A stretch of 64,000 nt of DNA from the NCBI GenBank assembly GCA_963839995.1, contig CAWIXH010000013.1:209518-273517 (forward strand). Direction: 5' to 3'. This document shows positions 9,942 to 19,152 of this stretch, piece after piece. Positions within the stretch are counted from its first letter, which is position 1; each line of letters starts with the position of its first letter. Made by a program: the position numbers and the translations under genes. This DNA is from CAWIUB01 sp963839995. GTDB lineage: Bacteria > Actinomycetota > Actinomycetes > Mycobacteriales > Jatrophihabitantaceae. The notes under the pieces were generated by a model. It saw nothing but the letters and a program-made list of their open reading frames with translations. It searched no databases and was not told the DNA's origin.

Positions 9942-10765
9942 GCACGCTACGCACCCTCCACGACGCGTTCGACGCGTTGGAACACCGCGCCGACGCGGCG
10001 CCCTCGCCGGCGCCAGAGATCGCCGCGCCGCGACCGGCCCGTCACCGCACCGGGCACCTCCTGGCCCCAGTCGCCGCTGCCGCGGCGGTCGCGGTGATCG
10101 CCGCGGCCGTCACGGTGTGGCAGCACGCGCGACCCGGCGCGCCGGCCAAGCAACCGGCGGCGGGCAGCGCGGCGGCGACGACCTCGCAGTCAGCATCCAC
10201 GACCCATCCGAGGGGCCGATTCCAGCCGCCGACGACGCCTGCGGAACTCGCGGCCAAGACGCGTGCGATCCTGGCCGGCATCGCAACCATCAAGGTCACA
10301 GACTATCCGGTGCCGGCCTCAGTCCCCGCCTCAGTTCCGGCCAAGGGTAACCACTCGACACCGACACCGACACCGATCCCCAGCCAATCCAGCGTCAGCG
10401 TCCCGATAGGTCGCAACCCCGGATCGGCAATATTCGGCACGCTGAGCGCCACCGGTGTGACCGGTGGATTCGACCTCAACGTGTTCCTGGCCTCGCCGGG
10501 GAGCAAGGCCAGCTGCGACGAGGGCACCGGCTGCACGCTGCACGACCGCCCCGACGGCTCGACGCTGGCCATCGGCACCTGGCACGACCCGTCCGTACCC
10601 GGTGGAATCACCTACCAGGTCGAACTCGTCCGGCCCGACGGCGCCGACATCCTGCTGCACCTGAGCACCGAGCACAATCCCAAGGGCCGGAGCACCGTCA
10701 CCGCATCACACACCCCGCTGACCGTCGACCAGATGACTGACTTCGTCACCTCGGATCGCTGGTAA
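9938..10765 (+). CDS. Single-pass membrane protein, probable partner of the sigma factor
   Basis: The protein has 275 residues. A cytoplasmic N-terminus of about 45 residues (LRTLHDAFDALEHRAD) is followed by one hydrophobic Ala/Val-rich helix (about 48-66), then an extracytoplasmic part with a Thr/Ser/Pro-rich linker and a folded region with one Cys pair (CDEGTGC). The start overlaps the sigma stop (ATGA). Gene order and topology are those of SigE-type sigma/membrane-protein pairs in actinobacteria. No zinc-binding anti-sigma HxxxCxxC motif is visible, so the anti-sigma role is inferred from context. Confidence 0.75.
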   Translation: MSTLRTLHDAFDALEHRADAAPSPAPEIAAPRPARHRTGHLLAPVAAAAAVAVIAAAVTVWQHARPGAPAKQPAAGSAAATTSQSASTTHPRGRFQPPTTPAELAAKTRAILAGIATIKVTDYPVPASVPASVPAKGNHSTPTPTPIPSQSSVSVPIGRNPGSAIFGTLSATGVTGGFDLNVFLASPGSKASCDEGTGCTLHDRPDGSTLAIGTWHDPSVPGGITYQVELVRPDGADILLHLSTEHNPKGRSTVTASHTPLTVDQMTDFVTSDRW

Positions 10766-10839
10766 GCCGCCGCCTCCGGTTATCGCCGGCTGAGGACGCC
10801 GCGCGCGAAGACGGCCTGCCCGGCGTGGCTATCCCACGG

Positions 10840-11094
10840 TGTGGCCGGACGACGTCAGCGGCTGGGTCGTCGGCGACAGCGGCTACGGAGCGTGGGTCGC
10901 CGTGATCGACGACAACGTGGTGGGTGACGTGGGGCTGGCCCGCCCGGGCTTGCAGGCCAGCACACAGGTGTGGGTCGCGACCACGCAGCGACCCGTCGAG
11001 TGGCTTGTCGAAGTGACGCGGCTGTTTGCGAGCCCCGACGCTCGCGGCTTCCTCGGCACCCGAATCACGTGTCTCGCGAGCGGGGCCGATCACT
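10840..11094 (+). pseudogene. GNAT acetyltransferase fragment
   Basis: The reading frame gives WVAVIDDNVVGDVGLARPG and LVEVTRLFASPDARG, the central strands and the start of the acetyl-CoA-binding motif A of GNAT enzymes. It then loses the fold and stops at 11096. The N-terminal third and everything after motif A are missing, and no start codon with a ribosome binding site is seen. I read it as a truncated remnant. Confidence 0.55.
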
Positions 11095-11096
11095 AA

Positions 11097-11415
11097 CGCG
11101 GACTTCCGTGCAGCGCTTTTGACCCTTCGTTGATCGGGTTCGCCTTGGCTGGGGCTGGCTGCAGCTCGTGTTGGAGCTGGGCATTCGCCCGCTCGGCCAT
11201 GAGAGTCGTCCTCATTCGGAGGGGTATGGATAGCTGCTAGAAATCAGTCATATCGCGGCGACTGCTCACGCTCATGACACCTTGCCGGCGAAGAGACGGC
11301 CTGTCTCTGCTGGAGAAGAGTCAGTGTGAGCAGCGGGAAACAGGCACAACTGCGAAGCCGGCCCGCTGTGGCGCGCCTTCCGAAGCCTGAGCAGTCAGCA
11401 TAGTAGAATTGTCAT
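11097..11415. other. Non-coding stretch upstream of a transposase
   Basis: No gene is seen. This stretch probably contains the left end of the insertion sequence whose transposase starts at 11416, but I could not match its terminal inverted repeats. Confidence 0.4.
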
Positions 11416-13173
11416 ATGGCAGCGAAACCAGCCCCGAGGCGGGGCTGGGAAGCGTTCGCCCGCCCAGCGGGGGTGAACCAGCGGCGGTATGAGGCGGTCC
11501 GCGCCTACGTCTACGAAGGCGCCGCCCTCGGCGAGGCGGCGGGCCGGTTCGGGTACTCCCCGTCGGCGCTGGCGTCGCTGGTCCGCGATTTCCGGGCCGG
11601 CAAGCTTGCCCTGTTCGCCGATCCGGGCAGGCCCGGCCGCAAGAGCGCGCCGAAGAAGGACGCCGCCCGCGGCCGGGTCATCGAACTGCGCCGCCAGGGC
11701 TTGTCGGTCTATGAGATCAGCGCCCGGCTTCAGGCCGAGGGCAGGCCGCTGAACCGCACCGGGGTCGGGCAGATCCTGGCCGAGGAAGGGTTCGGGCGGC
11801 TGCTGCGCGACCCCGAGCCCGAGGCCAGTATCAGCCCGGCCACCACCGGGCGAGACACCCGGCTGCCCCGCGCCAGGGTCATCGACTTCGCGTCGTTGCC
11901 CGCCAGCGCCTCAACCAGGCTCGCCGGGCTGCTGCTGACCGTGCCGGACCTGGTCGCCCTGGACCTGCCCGCCCTGGCCCGCGCGGCCGGCTACCCCGGC
12001 ACAAGAGTCATCCCCGCGGCATCGTGGCTGCTGAGCCTGCTCGCGCTCAAGCTCACCGCCACCCGGCGGGTCTCCCACGTCGATGACCTGCTCGACGACC
12101 CGGCCAGCGCGCTGTTCGCCGGGTTGGCGATCCTGCCGAAGAAGTCCGCGCTCACCGACTACTCCTACCGGCTGTCCCACGACCACCAGCGGAAGTTCCT
12201 GGCCGCCCTCGACCAGCAGATGATCGGCAAGGGCCTGGCCACCGGCTCAGAAGCGATCTTCGACCTGGACTTCCACGCCGTCATGCACTGGGGTCACGAC
12301 CCGGCATTGGAGAAGCACTACGTGCCCACCCGGTCCCAGCGCGCCCGCTCCGTCCTCACCTTCTTCGCCCAGGACACCGGCACCCACAACCTGGTCTACG
12401 CCAACGCCGACATCTCCAAGGCCACCCAGCACCGGGAGGTCATCGCGTTCTGCGACCACTGGAAAGCCGTATCCGGCAGCGACCCGGCGATGCTGGTCAT
12501 GGACCAGAAGGTCACCAACCAGAAGATCCTCGGTGAACTCGACGCCCGCGGCATCAAGTTCCTCACCCTGCGCATGCGATCCCCGGCCCTGATCGGCCAC
12601 ATCAACAGCCTGACCAGCAAGGACTACAAGACCATCGCCCTGGACCGGCCCGGCCCGCACAACCACCCCCGCGTGCACGAGGACAAGGCCACGCGCCTGA
12701 CAAGCTATCCCGGCACCGTCCGCCAGCTCATCGTCACCGGCCTGGGACGCGAGCAGCCCACCGTCATCATCACCAACGAACAGCAGGCCACCCTCAGAAA
12801 CCTGATCAGCCAGTACGCCCGCCGCATGACGATCGAGCAGCGGCTCGCCGAGATCATCCGCTCCTTCTGCGCCGACGCCCTCTCCTCAACCGTGAACCTC
12901 AACGTCGACCTCGACATCACACTCTGCGTCCTGGCCCAAGCCCTGCTCGCCGCGTTCCGGACCCGCCTCGGCCCCGGCTACGCCACCGCCACCCCCGACA
13001 CCCTCCAGCGGCGCTTCCTCGACAGCCCCGGCACCATCACCATCACCAGCGACCAGGTCACCGTGCGGATCGACCGACGCGCCTACTCACCCGTCCTGCG
13101 CCAAGCCAGCCTCCCGCCCGACACCACCATCCCCTGGTGGCACGGCCACCGCCTGCACTTCGAGTTCAGCTAA
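11416..13173 (+). CDS. DDE transposase, IS1634/IS4-like, with N-terminal HTH domains
   Basis: This 585-residue transposase appears complete. Residues 1-130 hold two helix-turn-helix-like regions (EAAGRFGYSPSALASLV and GLSVYEISARLQAEG) for DNA binding. The catalytic core carries Asp in IFDLDFHAVMHWG, Asp in MLVMDQKVTN and Glu in MTIEQRLAEIIR, a plausible DDE triad. The C-terminus HGHRLHFEFS ends at TAA with no internal break. It is the only gene of its IS. Codon use is as GC-rich as its surroundings. Confidence 0.88.
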   Translation: MAAKPAPRRGWEAFARPAGVNQRRYEAVRAYVYEGAALGEAAGRFGYSPSALASLVRDFRAGKLALFADPGRPGRKSAPKKDAARGRVIELRRQGLSVYEISARLQAEGRPLNRTGVGQILAEEGFGRLLRDPEPEASISPATTGRDTRLPRARVIDFASLPASASTRLAGLLLTVPDLVALDLPALARAAGYPGTRVIPAASWLLSLLALKLTATRRVSHVDDLLDDPASALFAGLAILPKKSALTDYSYRLSHDHQRKFLAALDQQMIGKGLATGSEAIFDLDFHAVMHWGHDPALEKHYVPTRSQRARSVLTFFAQDTGTHNLVYANADISKATQHREVIAFCDHWKAVSGSDPAMLVMDQKVTNQKILGELDARGIKFLTLRMRSPALIGHINSLTSKDYKTIALDRPGPHNHPRVHEDKATRLTSYPGTVRQLIVTGLGREQPTVIITNEQQATLRNLISQYARRMTIEQRLAEIIRSFCADALSSTVNLNVDLDITLCVLAQALLAAFRTRLGPGYATATPDTLQRRFLDSPGTITITSDQVTVRIDRRAYSPVLRQASLPPDTTIPWWHGHRLHFEFS

Positions 13174-13428
13174 CCCAGGGCCGAAGAAGCTGCGTGGAAA
13201 TCGGCGCTAAGACCAGCGTCCCCGACTGTGACTTCGCCGTTCCCTTCGCCTTAGGAGCGGACACGTAGCGTTGGCCACCAACGGCGAGAGGCGGCACCCC
13301 GATAGCGCCGGATCACCCGACCGCTCTGGCAATGCGTGCTGCGGCATCATCCGCTCTTCGCCGCGGGTCGGTCCTACGCACGGGGGTGCGTGACACAAAG
13401 GTAGGGGCCGGCGCCCACGTCAATCCTG

Positions 13429-14196
13429 TCATTCCCAGCGGAACAGGCGGACCGCCAGCACGCCGCACACGATCACCCACGCAGCCATGACGCCGAAGTA
13501 CAGGCCGGAGGCCCAGTGGCCGGCGACGGCGTCCTGGATGGCCTGGACGCCGGCTCCCACCGGGGTGGCGTCGCTGACACCGCGCAACGGCCCTGGCATC
13601 TCCGCGCGCGGCAGCCACAGCCCGGAGAAGAACAGCAGCACGAAGAACAGCACACCGCCGACGGCGGCGGCGGCCTTGCTGGTGAAGCTGACGGCGGCGA
13701 CCAGCAGCCCCAGTGTGCTGGCCGCCGCCGCCATCAGCAGGAACGCGAGGATGAACGCCAGCGGTTGCCCGATCGAGGCGCTGAACGCGCCGGTCCCAAG
13801 GATGGCGATCAGCGCCGTCGTCGCGATCTGGGCGCCGAGGATGAGCACGATCTGCGCGGTCAGCAGCTTCTGTGGGGTCACCGGGGTGGTGAACATCCGG
13901 CGCAGGATGCCGCGTTCGCGGTAGCTGACAAGGGTCACCGGCAGGAATTGCACCCCCAGCATGACGACCGCGAAGGTGATGATGATGGGCAGGTACGTCT
14001 CCTGCACACTCGCGCCGCCCAGGGCCTCGACCGGCTTGCCGGTCCCTGGGATCAAGCCGATCACGATCCAACCAGCGAGCGGGAAACCAACTCCCCAGAA
14101 CAGTGCGGCCGGCGTGCGGAGCAGCAGCTTCAGCTCTGTCAGCGTGAGCTTGCGCCAGGCGCGCCCGGGAACAGGAATCGCGGCGGGCAGCGACAT
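13429..14196 (-). CDS. ABC-2 type transporter permease
   Basis: The protein has 255 residues and six predicted membrane helices (for example YLPIIITFAVVMLGVQFLPV and GGVLFFVLLFFSGLWLP) with the ABC-2 signature region SYRERGILRRMFTTPVTP after helix 2. It forms the membrane part of an efflux pump, probably for a lipid, drug or peptide. Its ATPase is encoded at 15743-16720 on the same strand, but an IS110 transposase gene lies between them, so co-transcription is doubtful. Confidence 0.88.
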   Translation of the reverse strand: MSLPAAIPVPGRAWRKLTLTELKLLLRTPAALFWGVGFPLAGWIVIGLIPGTGKPVEALGGASVQETYLPIIITFAVVMLGVQFLPVTLVSYRERGILRRMFTTPVTPQKLLTAQIVLILGAQIATTALIAILGTGAFSASIGQPLAFILAFLLMAAAASTLGLLVAAVSFTSKAAAAVGGVLFFVLLFFSGLWLPRAEMPGPLRGVSDATPVGAGVQAIQDAVAGHWASGLYFGVMAAWVIVCGVLAVRLFRWE

Positions 14197-14661
14197 CGTG
14201 GCTATTCCCTATCTGTGATGCGACCCCCGGTCAATGAGGGTCGACTGTTCTGGGTGGGTGGGCCCGTTGGGTCGATAGGTGCGTGGTCACGTCGGGCGCA
14301 GCCGGGGTCAAGGTGGAGCGCCCGCAGCCGCGCAGCGGCGAGGACGTACGACCTTGACCCCGGCGAGTACCGACGGATGATCGCGGTCGACCCAAGGGGC
14401 CAGTGGGTGTCAGGTCATGGCGACGTCCTCCGGATCGGGGCGGTCAGCGAGGATTGTGGTGCGCGGCGTCGCCCTGCCTTATCTGGGTGCACGGGCATTG
14501 GCTGGCCCGGCGACATGATGGCGTATGGGGTGAACCCGGCGTAGGTACGCGGCTGCTCATTCTTTCCGGGACGACCGCCTCGAGGGGCGACGACAGGAGC
14601 ATCGCGGGAGCCAGCCGCGGACATCAGCTGAGTGGGGCGAGGGTGCGCACCGGTCACCGCG
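14197..14661. other. Non-coding gap between ABC permease and IS110 transposase
   Basis: No gene is seen. It probably contains native promoter-proximal DNA of the permease and the downstream end of the IS110 element. It carries a strong inverted repeat at 14301-14364. Confidence 0.45.
14301..14364. repeat. Perfect 14-bp inverted repeat
   Basis: The arms gccggggtcaaggt (14301-14314) and accttgaccccggc (14351-14364) are perfect complements around a 36-nt GC-rich loop. There is no U-run after either arm. It may be a protein-binding or transposition-related structure of the IS110 element, or a bidirectional hairpin terminator for the permease gene. Confidence 0.65.
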
Positions 14662-15711
14662 TCAGGCCGCCTTGGTCAATACCGAAGGATCGAGTTCGAT
14701 CCAGGCTTGGTCACCGAGCTCACGCAGGGTGTGGTGGCAGCGGCGCACCAGTTTGCGGGCCACCGACAGGGCGGGGCGTTTGCCGCCGAGCCGGTCGCGG
14801 ACCGCGTGGTAGTAGTCGTGGTCCGGGGAGCCGGTGCGGGCCGCGCACTTGGCCGCTTCGAACAGCGCCCAGCGCAGCTCCGGAGAGCCCTGCCGGGCCA
14901 GCCGGCCTGGGGAGCGTCGGCCGTCGGAGGAGTACACGGTGATGTCCAGCCCGGTGAAACGCACCGCCTGGTCGGAGTTGGCGAACCGGCGGCAGTCGCC
15001 CAGCTCGGCCCAGATGATCGCCGCGCACAGCGGCCCGATCCCGTACTGGGCCTGCAGCGCCCGCGGCCCGGGCTGCCGGCAGCCGACCGCACACAGCTGC
15101 CGGCGAAGCGGCGTGATCTGCGCGCTCAGCGAGTCGATCGCGACCAGCGCGGTGTCCACCATCTGCCGGCCCGCCGCCGACAGCTCGACAGCGCGCAGCT
15201 CGGCACGCCCGTCCACCGTCAGTAGACCCGTGATCGGCGGCACGCCCTGGTGGAACAGCTGGGCGTGGATGCGTTGCTGCCAAGCCCGCCGCTGGTCCAT
15301 CAACGCCACATACAGCCGGCCCAGCGTCCGCACCTCCAGCACGTGCGCCGGCGGGATCCACGACTCCGGCAACCGATCCGAGCACAGCAGCTCCCGCAGC
15401 AGCCGGGCATCGGCCCGGTCGGTCTTGGCCCGCTTCTTCCGCCCCCGCGCCGTCGCGGTGTCCGCCGGCTCGGCCAGATGCGCCTCCACCCCGGCCCGGG
15501 CCAGTTCCTCGACCACGAACCGCCACCCGGTACAGCCCTCCACCGCGAACGCCACATCCGCACTCCCGTCGAACCGCTGCGCGAGCCACCTGCGCAGCAC
15601 CGCCCGGGTCGCCGGCCGGACCTGCCCAGTGCTCAGCTCACCGGTGTCGGTGTCCACGTAGTCGTACGTGATCTGGGCACGGTGCACGTCAAAGCCACCT
15701 ACCATTGTCAT
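14662..15711 (-). CDS. IS110-family transposase
   Basis: The protein has 349 residues. The N-terminal RuvC-like DEDD domain starts VGGFDVHRAQITYDYVD and includes the acidic FAVEGCTGWR and KTDRADARLL. The C-terminal transposase-20 domain includes YGIGPLCAAIIWAELGD and the conserved serine region FTGLDITVYSSDGRRSPG. ATG 15711 has AGGAGG upstream. It is intact. It lies between the two genes of an ABC-2 exporter on the same strand as they are. Confidence 0.9.
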   Translation of the reverse strand: MTMVGGFDVHRAQITYDYVDTDTGELSTGQVRPATRAVLRRWLAQRFDGSADVAFAVEGCTGWRFVVEELARAGVEAHLAEPADTATARGRKKRAKTDRADARLLRELLCSDRLPESWIPPAHVLEVRTLGRLYVALMDQRRAWQQRIHAQLFHQGVPPITGLLTVDGRAELRAVELSAAGRQMVDTALVAIDSLSAQITPLRRQLCAVGCRQPGPRALQAQYGIGPLCAAIIWAELGDCRRFANSDQAVRFTGLDITVYSSDGRRSPGRLARQGSPELRWALFEAAKCAARTGSPDHDYYHAVRDRLGGKRPALSVARKLVRRCHHTLRELGDQAWIELDPSVLTKAA

Positions 15712-15742
15712 CGGGACCTCCTCGAGTTCCTGACCCGCGCAC

Positions 15743-16720
15743 TCAACGATGCGCTTGAACCGAGGGGGTCTCATCACATGCCATCTTTCGTGCCTCGTCT
15801 AGACGAACGGCGGACGGGGGCTGGCCGTGACCGGTGAGCGCGACGAAGGCGTCGTCCAGGCTGGCCTGGTCCACCCGCAGGTGTCGGGCGATGACGCCGT
15901 GCCGGATCAGTACGGCGATGACCGCCTGCAGGGCCTCGTCGTTCCCCGTGACCGTGAACTGGTCACCGTCGCGGCGAACAGAGGACACCTCGGGCAGCTC
16001 GCCCAGCACAGTCTCATCCAGCGGCGCCGACGCGCCGAACCGGATGTGCTGCTCGCCGCCGGCCCGGCGGGCCAGCGCCGACGGCGTGTCGGTCGCGATC
16101 ACCCGGCCGTTGTCGATCACCGCCACCCGGTCGCACAGCCGTTCGGCCTCTTCCATGAAGTGCGTGACCAGCAGGATCGTCACGCCGGTATCGCGGATCT
16201 CGGAGATCAGCCCCCACACCTCTCGGCGGGCGGCGGGGTCGAGCCCGGTGGTGAGCTCGTCCAGCACGGCGACCGTCGGGGTGCCGATGAGCGCCAGCGC
16301 CACAGAGAGCCGCTGCTTCTGGCCGCCGGACAGCTTGGCGAAGGCGGTGTCGCGCCGATCGCCGAGGCCGAGCCGCTCGATCAGCTCGCCAGCGTCCGCG
16401 GGCTGCCGGTAGAAAGACGCGTACAAGTCGAGCGCCTCGCGTACCCGCAGCTTGTCCGGCAGCTGGCCGTCCTGCAGCTGGACGCCGACCTGCTCGCGCA
16501 GCTCCTCGTGATCCCGCTGCGGGTCCAAGCCCAGCACGATGATCCGCCCGCGGTCCGGTTTGCGCAGTCCCACGACGCATTCCACGGTCGTGGTCTTCCC
16601 GGCGCCGTTCGGCCCGAGAATGCCGAAGATCTCGCCGGCCCGCACCGAGAACGAGACAGTGTCCACCGCGACCTTCGGCCCGTACTCCTTGTGCAGGTCG
16701 CTGACTTCGATGACCGCCAT
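15743..16720 (-). CDS. ABC transporter ATP-binding protein (DrrA/CcmA-like)
   Basis: The protein is about 325 residues. Walker A is GPNGAGKTT (about 35-43), the signature is LSGGQKQR, and Walker B is VAVLDELTTGLD with the conserved ThrGlyLeuAsp D-loop; the switch His is in LLVTHFMEE. A C-terminal domain of about 90 residues after the ATPase core is typical of drug- or lipid-export ATPases. I chose ATG 16720 because the fold starts there (VIEVSDLHKEYG). The last 20-30 residues are unusual and end close to the IS110 edge, so the native C-terminus may have been replaced by IS flank. The partner permease is 13429-14196. Confidence 0.88.
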   Translation of the reverse strand: MAVIEVSDLHKEYGPKVAVDTVSFSVRAGEIFGILGPNGAGKTTTVECVVGLRKPDRGRIIVLGLDPQRDHEELREQVGVQLQDGQLPDKLRVREALDLYASFYRQPADAGELIERLGLGDRRDTAFAKLSGGQKQRLSVALALIGTPTVAVLDELTTGLDPAARREVWGLISEIRDTGVTILLVTHFMEEAERLCDRVAVIDNGRVIATDTPSALARRAGGEQHIRFGASAPLDETVLGELPEVSSVRRDGDQFTVTGNDEALQAVIAVLIRHGVIARHLRVDQASLDDAFVALTGHGQPPSAVRLDEARKMACDETPSVQAHR

Positions 16721-16992
16721 GTCCCTAGTGTGGCCCGCGGCCCGCGGGCCGGGCATCGGCCGCCGGGACCACATTGCCCGGGCGCCCCGGCAGCGCGGCA
16801 TCAGCCGCGCGGTTGATGCCGCCGCGCCTGGCCTCCACGCCGCACAACCAGACACAGGAGCCGCCTGACCAGCACGCACCCGAAGATGATCTTGACGACC
16901 TACAAAATAGGCGCGCACCCTCCGCACGGCCGCAATCTTGCGTGATCAGCGCTCGTTCGAGCCCGGTCAGCGATCCTCAAATGACACGACCC

Positions 16993-17062
16993 GACCGCAC
17001 ATATCGCGCGTGCAACGGCATCGGTTTGCATGCCGAACGCGTACCCGATTCGGCGGTCCTGC
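16993..17062 (+). repeat. Two-block intergenic repeat, copy C
   Basis: The left block is cgaccgcacatatcg, with cat at 17000. The right block is cgattcggcggtc, with attcggcg at 17048. The spacing is 48 nt. It lies between the divergent ABC ATPase and recombinase genes. Confidence 0.78.
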
Positions 17063-17201
17063 CCGTTCTGGTGATCGCCATCGGTGACGAGGTGGCGACG
17101 TTGCCTCACCTCGGTTCTACGGTCGTCTCATCATTCGTTCTGCTGGGGCGCCGGTCGCCTCCGCTGGGTTCCGGGCCCTGGCCCGACCGTGGAGGTGTGT
17201 C

Positions 17202-18134
17202 GTGTCCGCACCGACGATCGAGAGATCGACTACGGCGGTGGCGGTGCAGGTGGGGGAGCTGTTCACCGGTGACGAGAGATCGGCGCTGGTCGGGTGCTTG
17301 GCTGGCTACTCCGGTCAGACCCGCGCCGCCTACACCCTGGACCTGCGGCAGTACACCTCGTGGTGTGCGACCCACGGGCTGCACCTGTTCGCTGCGAAGC
17401 GGGCCGACATCGAGTGCTACGCCCGCGACCTGGAGGCCCGCGGCCGGGCGCGGGCGACGATCGCGCGTCGGTTGTGCACGGTGTGCGGGTTCTACCGCTA
17501 CGCCGTCGAGGAAGACCTGCTCGATCACTCCCCCGCCGCCCACGTGCGCCGGCCGCGACTGGACTACGAGTCGCATGCCACCGCGCTGGACCGCAACGAG
17601 GTTGGCGGGCTGCTGGTCGCCGCCGGACTCGGCAAACCGGTCGAGCACGCCCTGATCTCCCTGCTGATCCTGAACGGGCTGCGGATCGGGGAAGCGCTCG
17701 GCGCGAACATCGAAGCCCTCGGCACCGAACGCGGCCACCGCACGCTGACCGTGCTCAGGAAGGGCGGCAAGATCGTCACCATCCCCCTCGCGCCGCGCAC
17801 CGCACGAGCCATCGATCTGAGTATCGGGGAACGGGTCGAGGGACCGATCTTCCTCCGCGCCGATGGGCGGCGGATGGACCGGCACGCCGCGGCGCGCATC
17901 GTGGCCCGCGCGGCGAGGAAGGCCGGCATCGGGACGAAGAAGATCAGCCCGCACACGCTGCGGCACGCGTTCATCACCGCCGCCCTGGACGCCGGCGTCC
18001 CGCTGCGCGATGTACAGGAAGCGGCGTCGCACGCCGATCCGCGCACCACGATGCGCTACGACCGGGCGCGCGTCTCGCTGGATCGGCACGCCACCTATGT
18101 GGTCGCTGCCTATCTGGCCGGCGCCGCCCGCTGA
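17202..18134 (+). CDS. Tyrosine recombinase/integrase (XerC/D-like)
   Basis: The protein has 310 residues. The N-terminal SAM-like core-binding domain (about 20-110) includes YSGQTRAAYTLDLRQYTSW. The catalytic domain has Arg I in NGLRIGEALG, Lys in LRKGGKIV, the HxxR box HTLRHAF, the His in ASHADPRTT and the nucleophile Tyr in TMRYDRAR. All catalytic residues are present. GTG 17202 has GGAGG 6 nt upstream. It heads a run of four same-strand genes and may be the integrase of this small island, or a stand-alone recombinase. No attachment-site duplication was found. Confidence 0.9.
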   Translation: MSAPTIERSTTAVAVQVGELFTGDERSALVGCLAGYSGQTRAAYTLDLRQYTSWCATHGLHLFAAKRADIECYARDLEARGRARATIARRLCTVCGFYRYAVEEDLLDHSPAAHVRRPRLDYESHATALDRNEVGGLLVAAGLGKPVEHALISLLILNGLRIGEALGANIEALGTERGHRTLTVLRKGGKIVTIPLAPRTARAIDLSIGERVEGPIFLRADGRRMDRHAAARIVARAARKAGIGTKKISPHTLRHAFITAALDAGVPLRDVQEAASHADPRTTMRYDRARVSLDRHATYVVAAYLAGAAR

Positions 18135-18238
18135 CCGCACGCTGCGACCGGGCGGCGCGTCATGCACCGCCCCGGTCGGCTGGTCGCCCGCACAAAGACG
18201 GTCGCCTTCGACGACTGCGTATCGGCTATCATGTGGGT

Positions 18239-18658
18239 ATGGCGGTGCCCGGTCCGACAACAGCGGCCAACATCGAGCAGGTGGCGGCGAACCTGCTCAA
18301 GCTGGCCCGTATCAAAGCAGGTGTGAGTCAGCGGCAGATGGCGCAGGCGGCGGGCGTGCCACAGTCGACGGTGGCGCGGATCGAGTCTGGCGCGATGCAG
18401 CCGACCCTGCCACTGCTGTATCGGCTGTTGGCCGCGGTCGACCTGGAGCCGCGAATCCGCGTCGAGGCCTACGACGATCACGACGACGTGCTGGACCGGC
18501 GCCGGCAGCGGTTCCCCGAGGTGGCTGCTGCTGCCGAGCGCGCCCGCGACGAGCTGCTCGCGGCAGTCGAGCCCGCCACGCGGTGGGCGAGCCTGCGGCG
18601 TTCCGGCCGGCCGAGATCCTCGCCGTGCTGGACAAGCACAAGGTGGCCTACGTGTTGA
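18239..18658 (+). CDS. XRE-type helix-turn-helix protein, likely antitoxin/regulator
   Basis: The protein has 139 residues. The HTH (about 18-72) reads LLKLARIKAGVSQRQMAQAA, then GVPQSTVARIESGAMQPTL. The C-terminus is charged and helical (RRQRFPEVAAAAERARDEL). The end of the gene overlaps the start of the nucleotidyltransferase-like gene by about 75 nt in another frame, a tight coupling typical of toxin-antitoxin pairs. The same HTH-then-nucleotidyltransferase arrangement occurs as one fused protein at 56302-56829. Confidence 0.78.
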   Translation: MAVPGPTTAANIEQVAANLLKLARIKAGVSQRQMAQAAGVPQSTVARIESGAMQPTLPLLYRLLAAVDLEPRIRVEAYDDHDDVLDRRRQRFPEVAAAAERARDELLAAVEPATRWASLRRSGRPRSSPCWTSTRWPTC

Positions 18659-19134
18659 TCGGTGGGTACGCCGCGCAGCTGCACGGCTCGACACTGCCGA
18701 CCACCGACGTGGACGTCACGCCAGCCACCAGCGCGGACAACCTCGCGCGGTTGGCTGCGGCGTTGCGTGAGCTCGGCGCCGGCATCCGGGTCGACGATCT
18801 CGCCGACGGGCTGGCCTTCGACACCTCCGCGGCAGCACTGGCCGGGATGCGGATGCTCAATCTGCGCACCCGACACGGTGACCTGGACCTGACCTTCGAA
18901 CCGGCCGGAACCGGCGGCTACGACGACCTGACCCGCACCGCGGCGCCAAGGGTCATCGCCGGCATCAGCGTGCAGGTTGCCAGCCTCGCCGACATCATCC
19001 GCTCCAAACAGGCCGCCGCCCGTCCGAAAGACCTGCACGCCCTGCCGGAGTTGGAACGCCTCGCCCACCGTCGAGCCACGCGGCCGGTCGAGTCGCCCGA
19101 GCCCGGCCCGCCGCCACCAGACCTCTCCACATAG
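18583..19134 (+). CDS. Nucleotidyltransferase-like protein (AbiEii/DUF6036-like)
   Basis: The protein has 183 residues. The fold starts at GTG 18583, with an AEILAVLDKHKVAYVLIGG opening and then AAQLHGSTLPTTDVDVTPA: the GG motif followed by the DxD pair that binds metal in pol-beta-type nucleotidyltransferases. A later DLDLTFEPAG supplies a third acid. It overlaps the HTH gene upstream and is followed 18 nt later by the ERCC4 nuclease gene. Likely roles are a toxin that nucleotidylates or otherwise modifies a target, or an abortive-infection component; this is inference from the family. Confidence 0.72.
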   Translation: MGEPAAFRPAEILAVLDKHKVAYVLIGGYAAQLHGSTLPTTDVDVTPATSADNLARLAAALRELGAGIRVDDLADGLAFDTSAAALAGMRMLNLRTRHGDLDLTFEPAGTGGYDDLTRTAAPRVIAGISVQVASLADIIRSKQAAARPKDLHALPELERLAHRRATRPVESPEPGPPPPDLST

Positions 19135-19152
19135 GAGGTGTCGCACGTTTCG

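Noticed and set aside
13193..13207. aatcggcgctaag as a twelfth repeat copy
   Set aside because: No left block lies 38-50 nt upstream. A split copy around the transposase at 11416 was considered because catatcgcg occurs at 11249, but no target duplication or spacing could be shown.
11249..13210. Exact ends of the IS carrying the 585-residue transposase
   Set aside because: Candidate inverted repeats upstream and downstream match only weakly and no target duplication was found, so no mobile-element boundaries are given.
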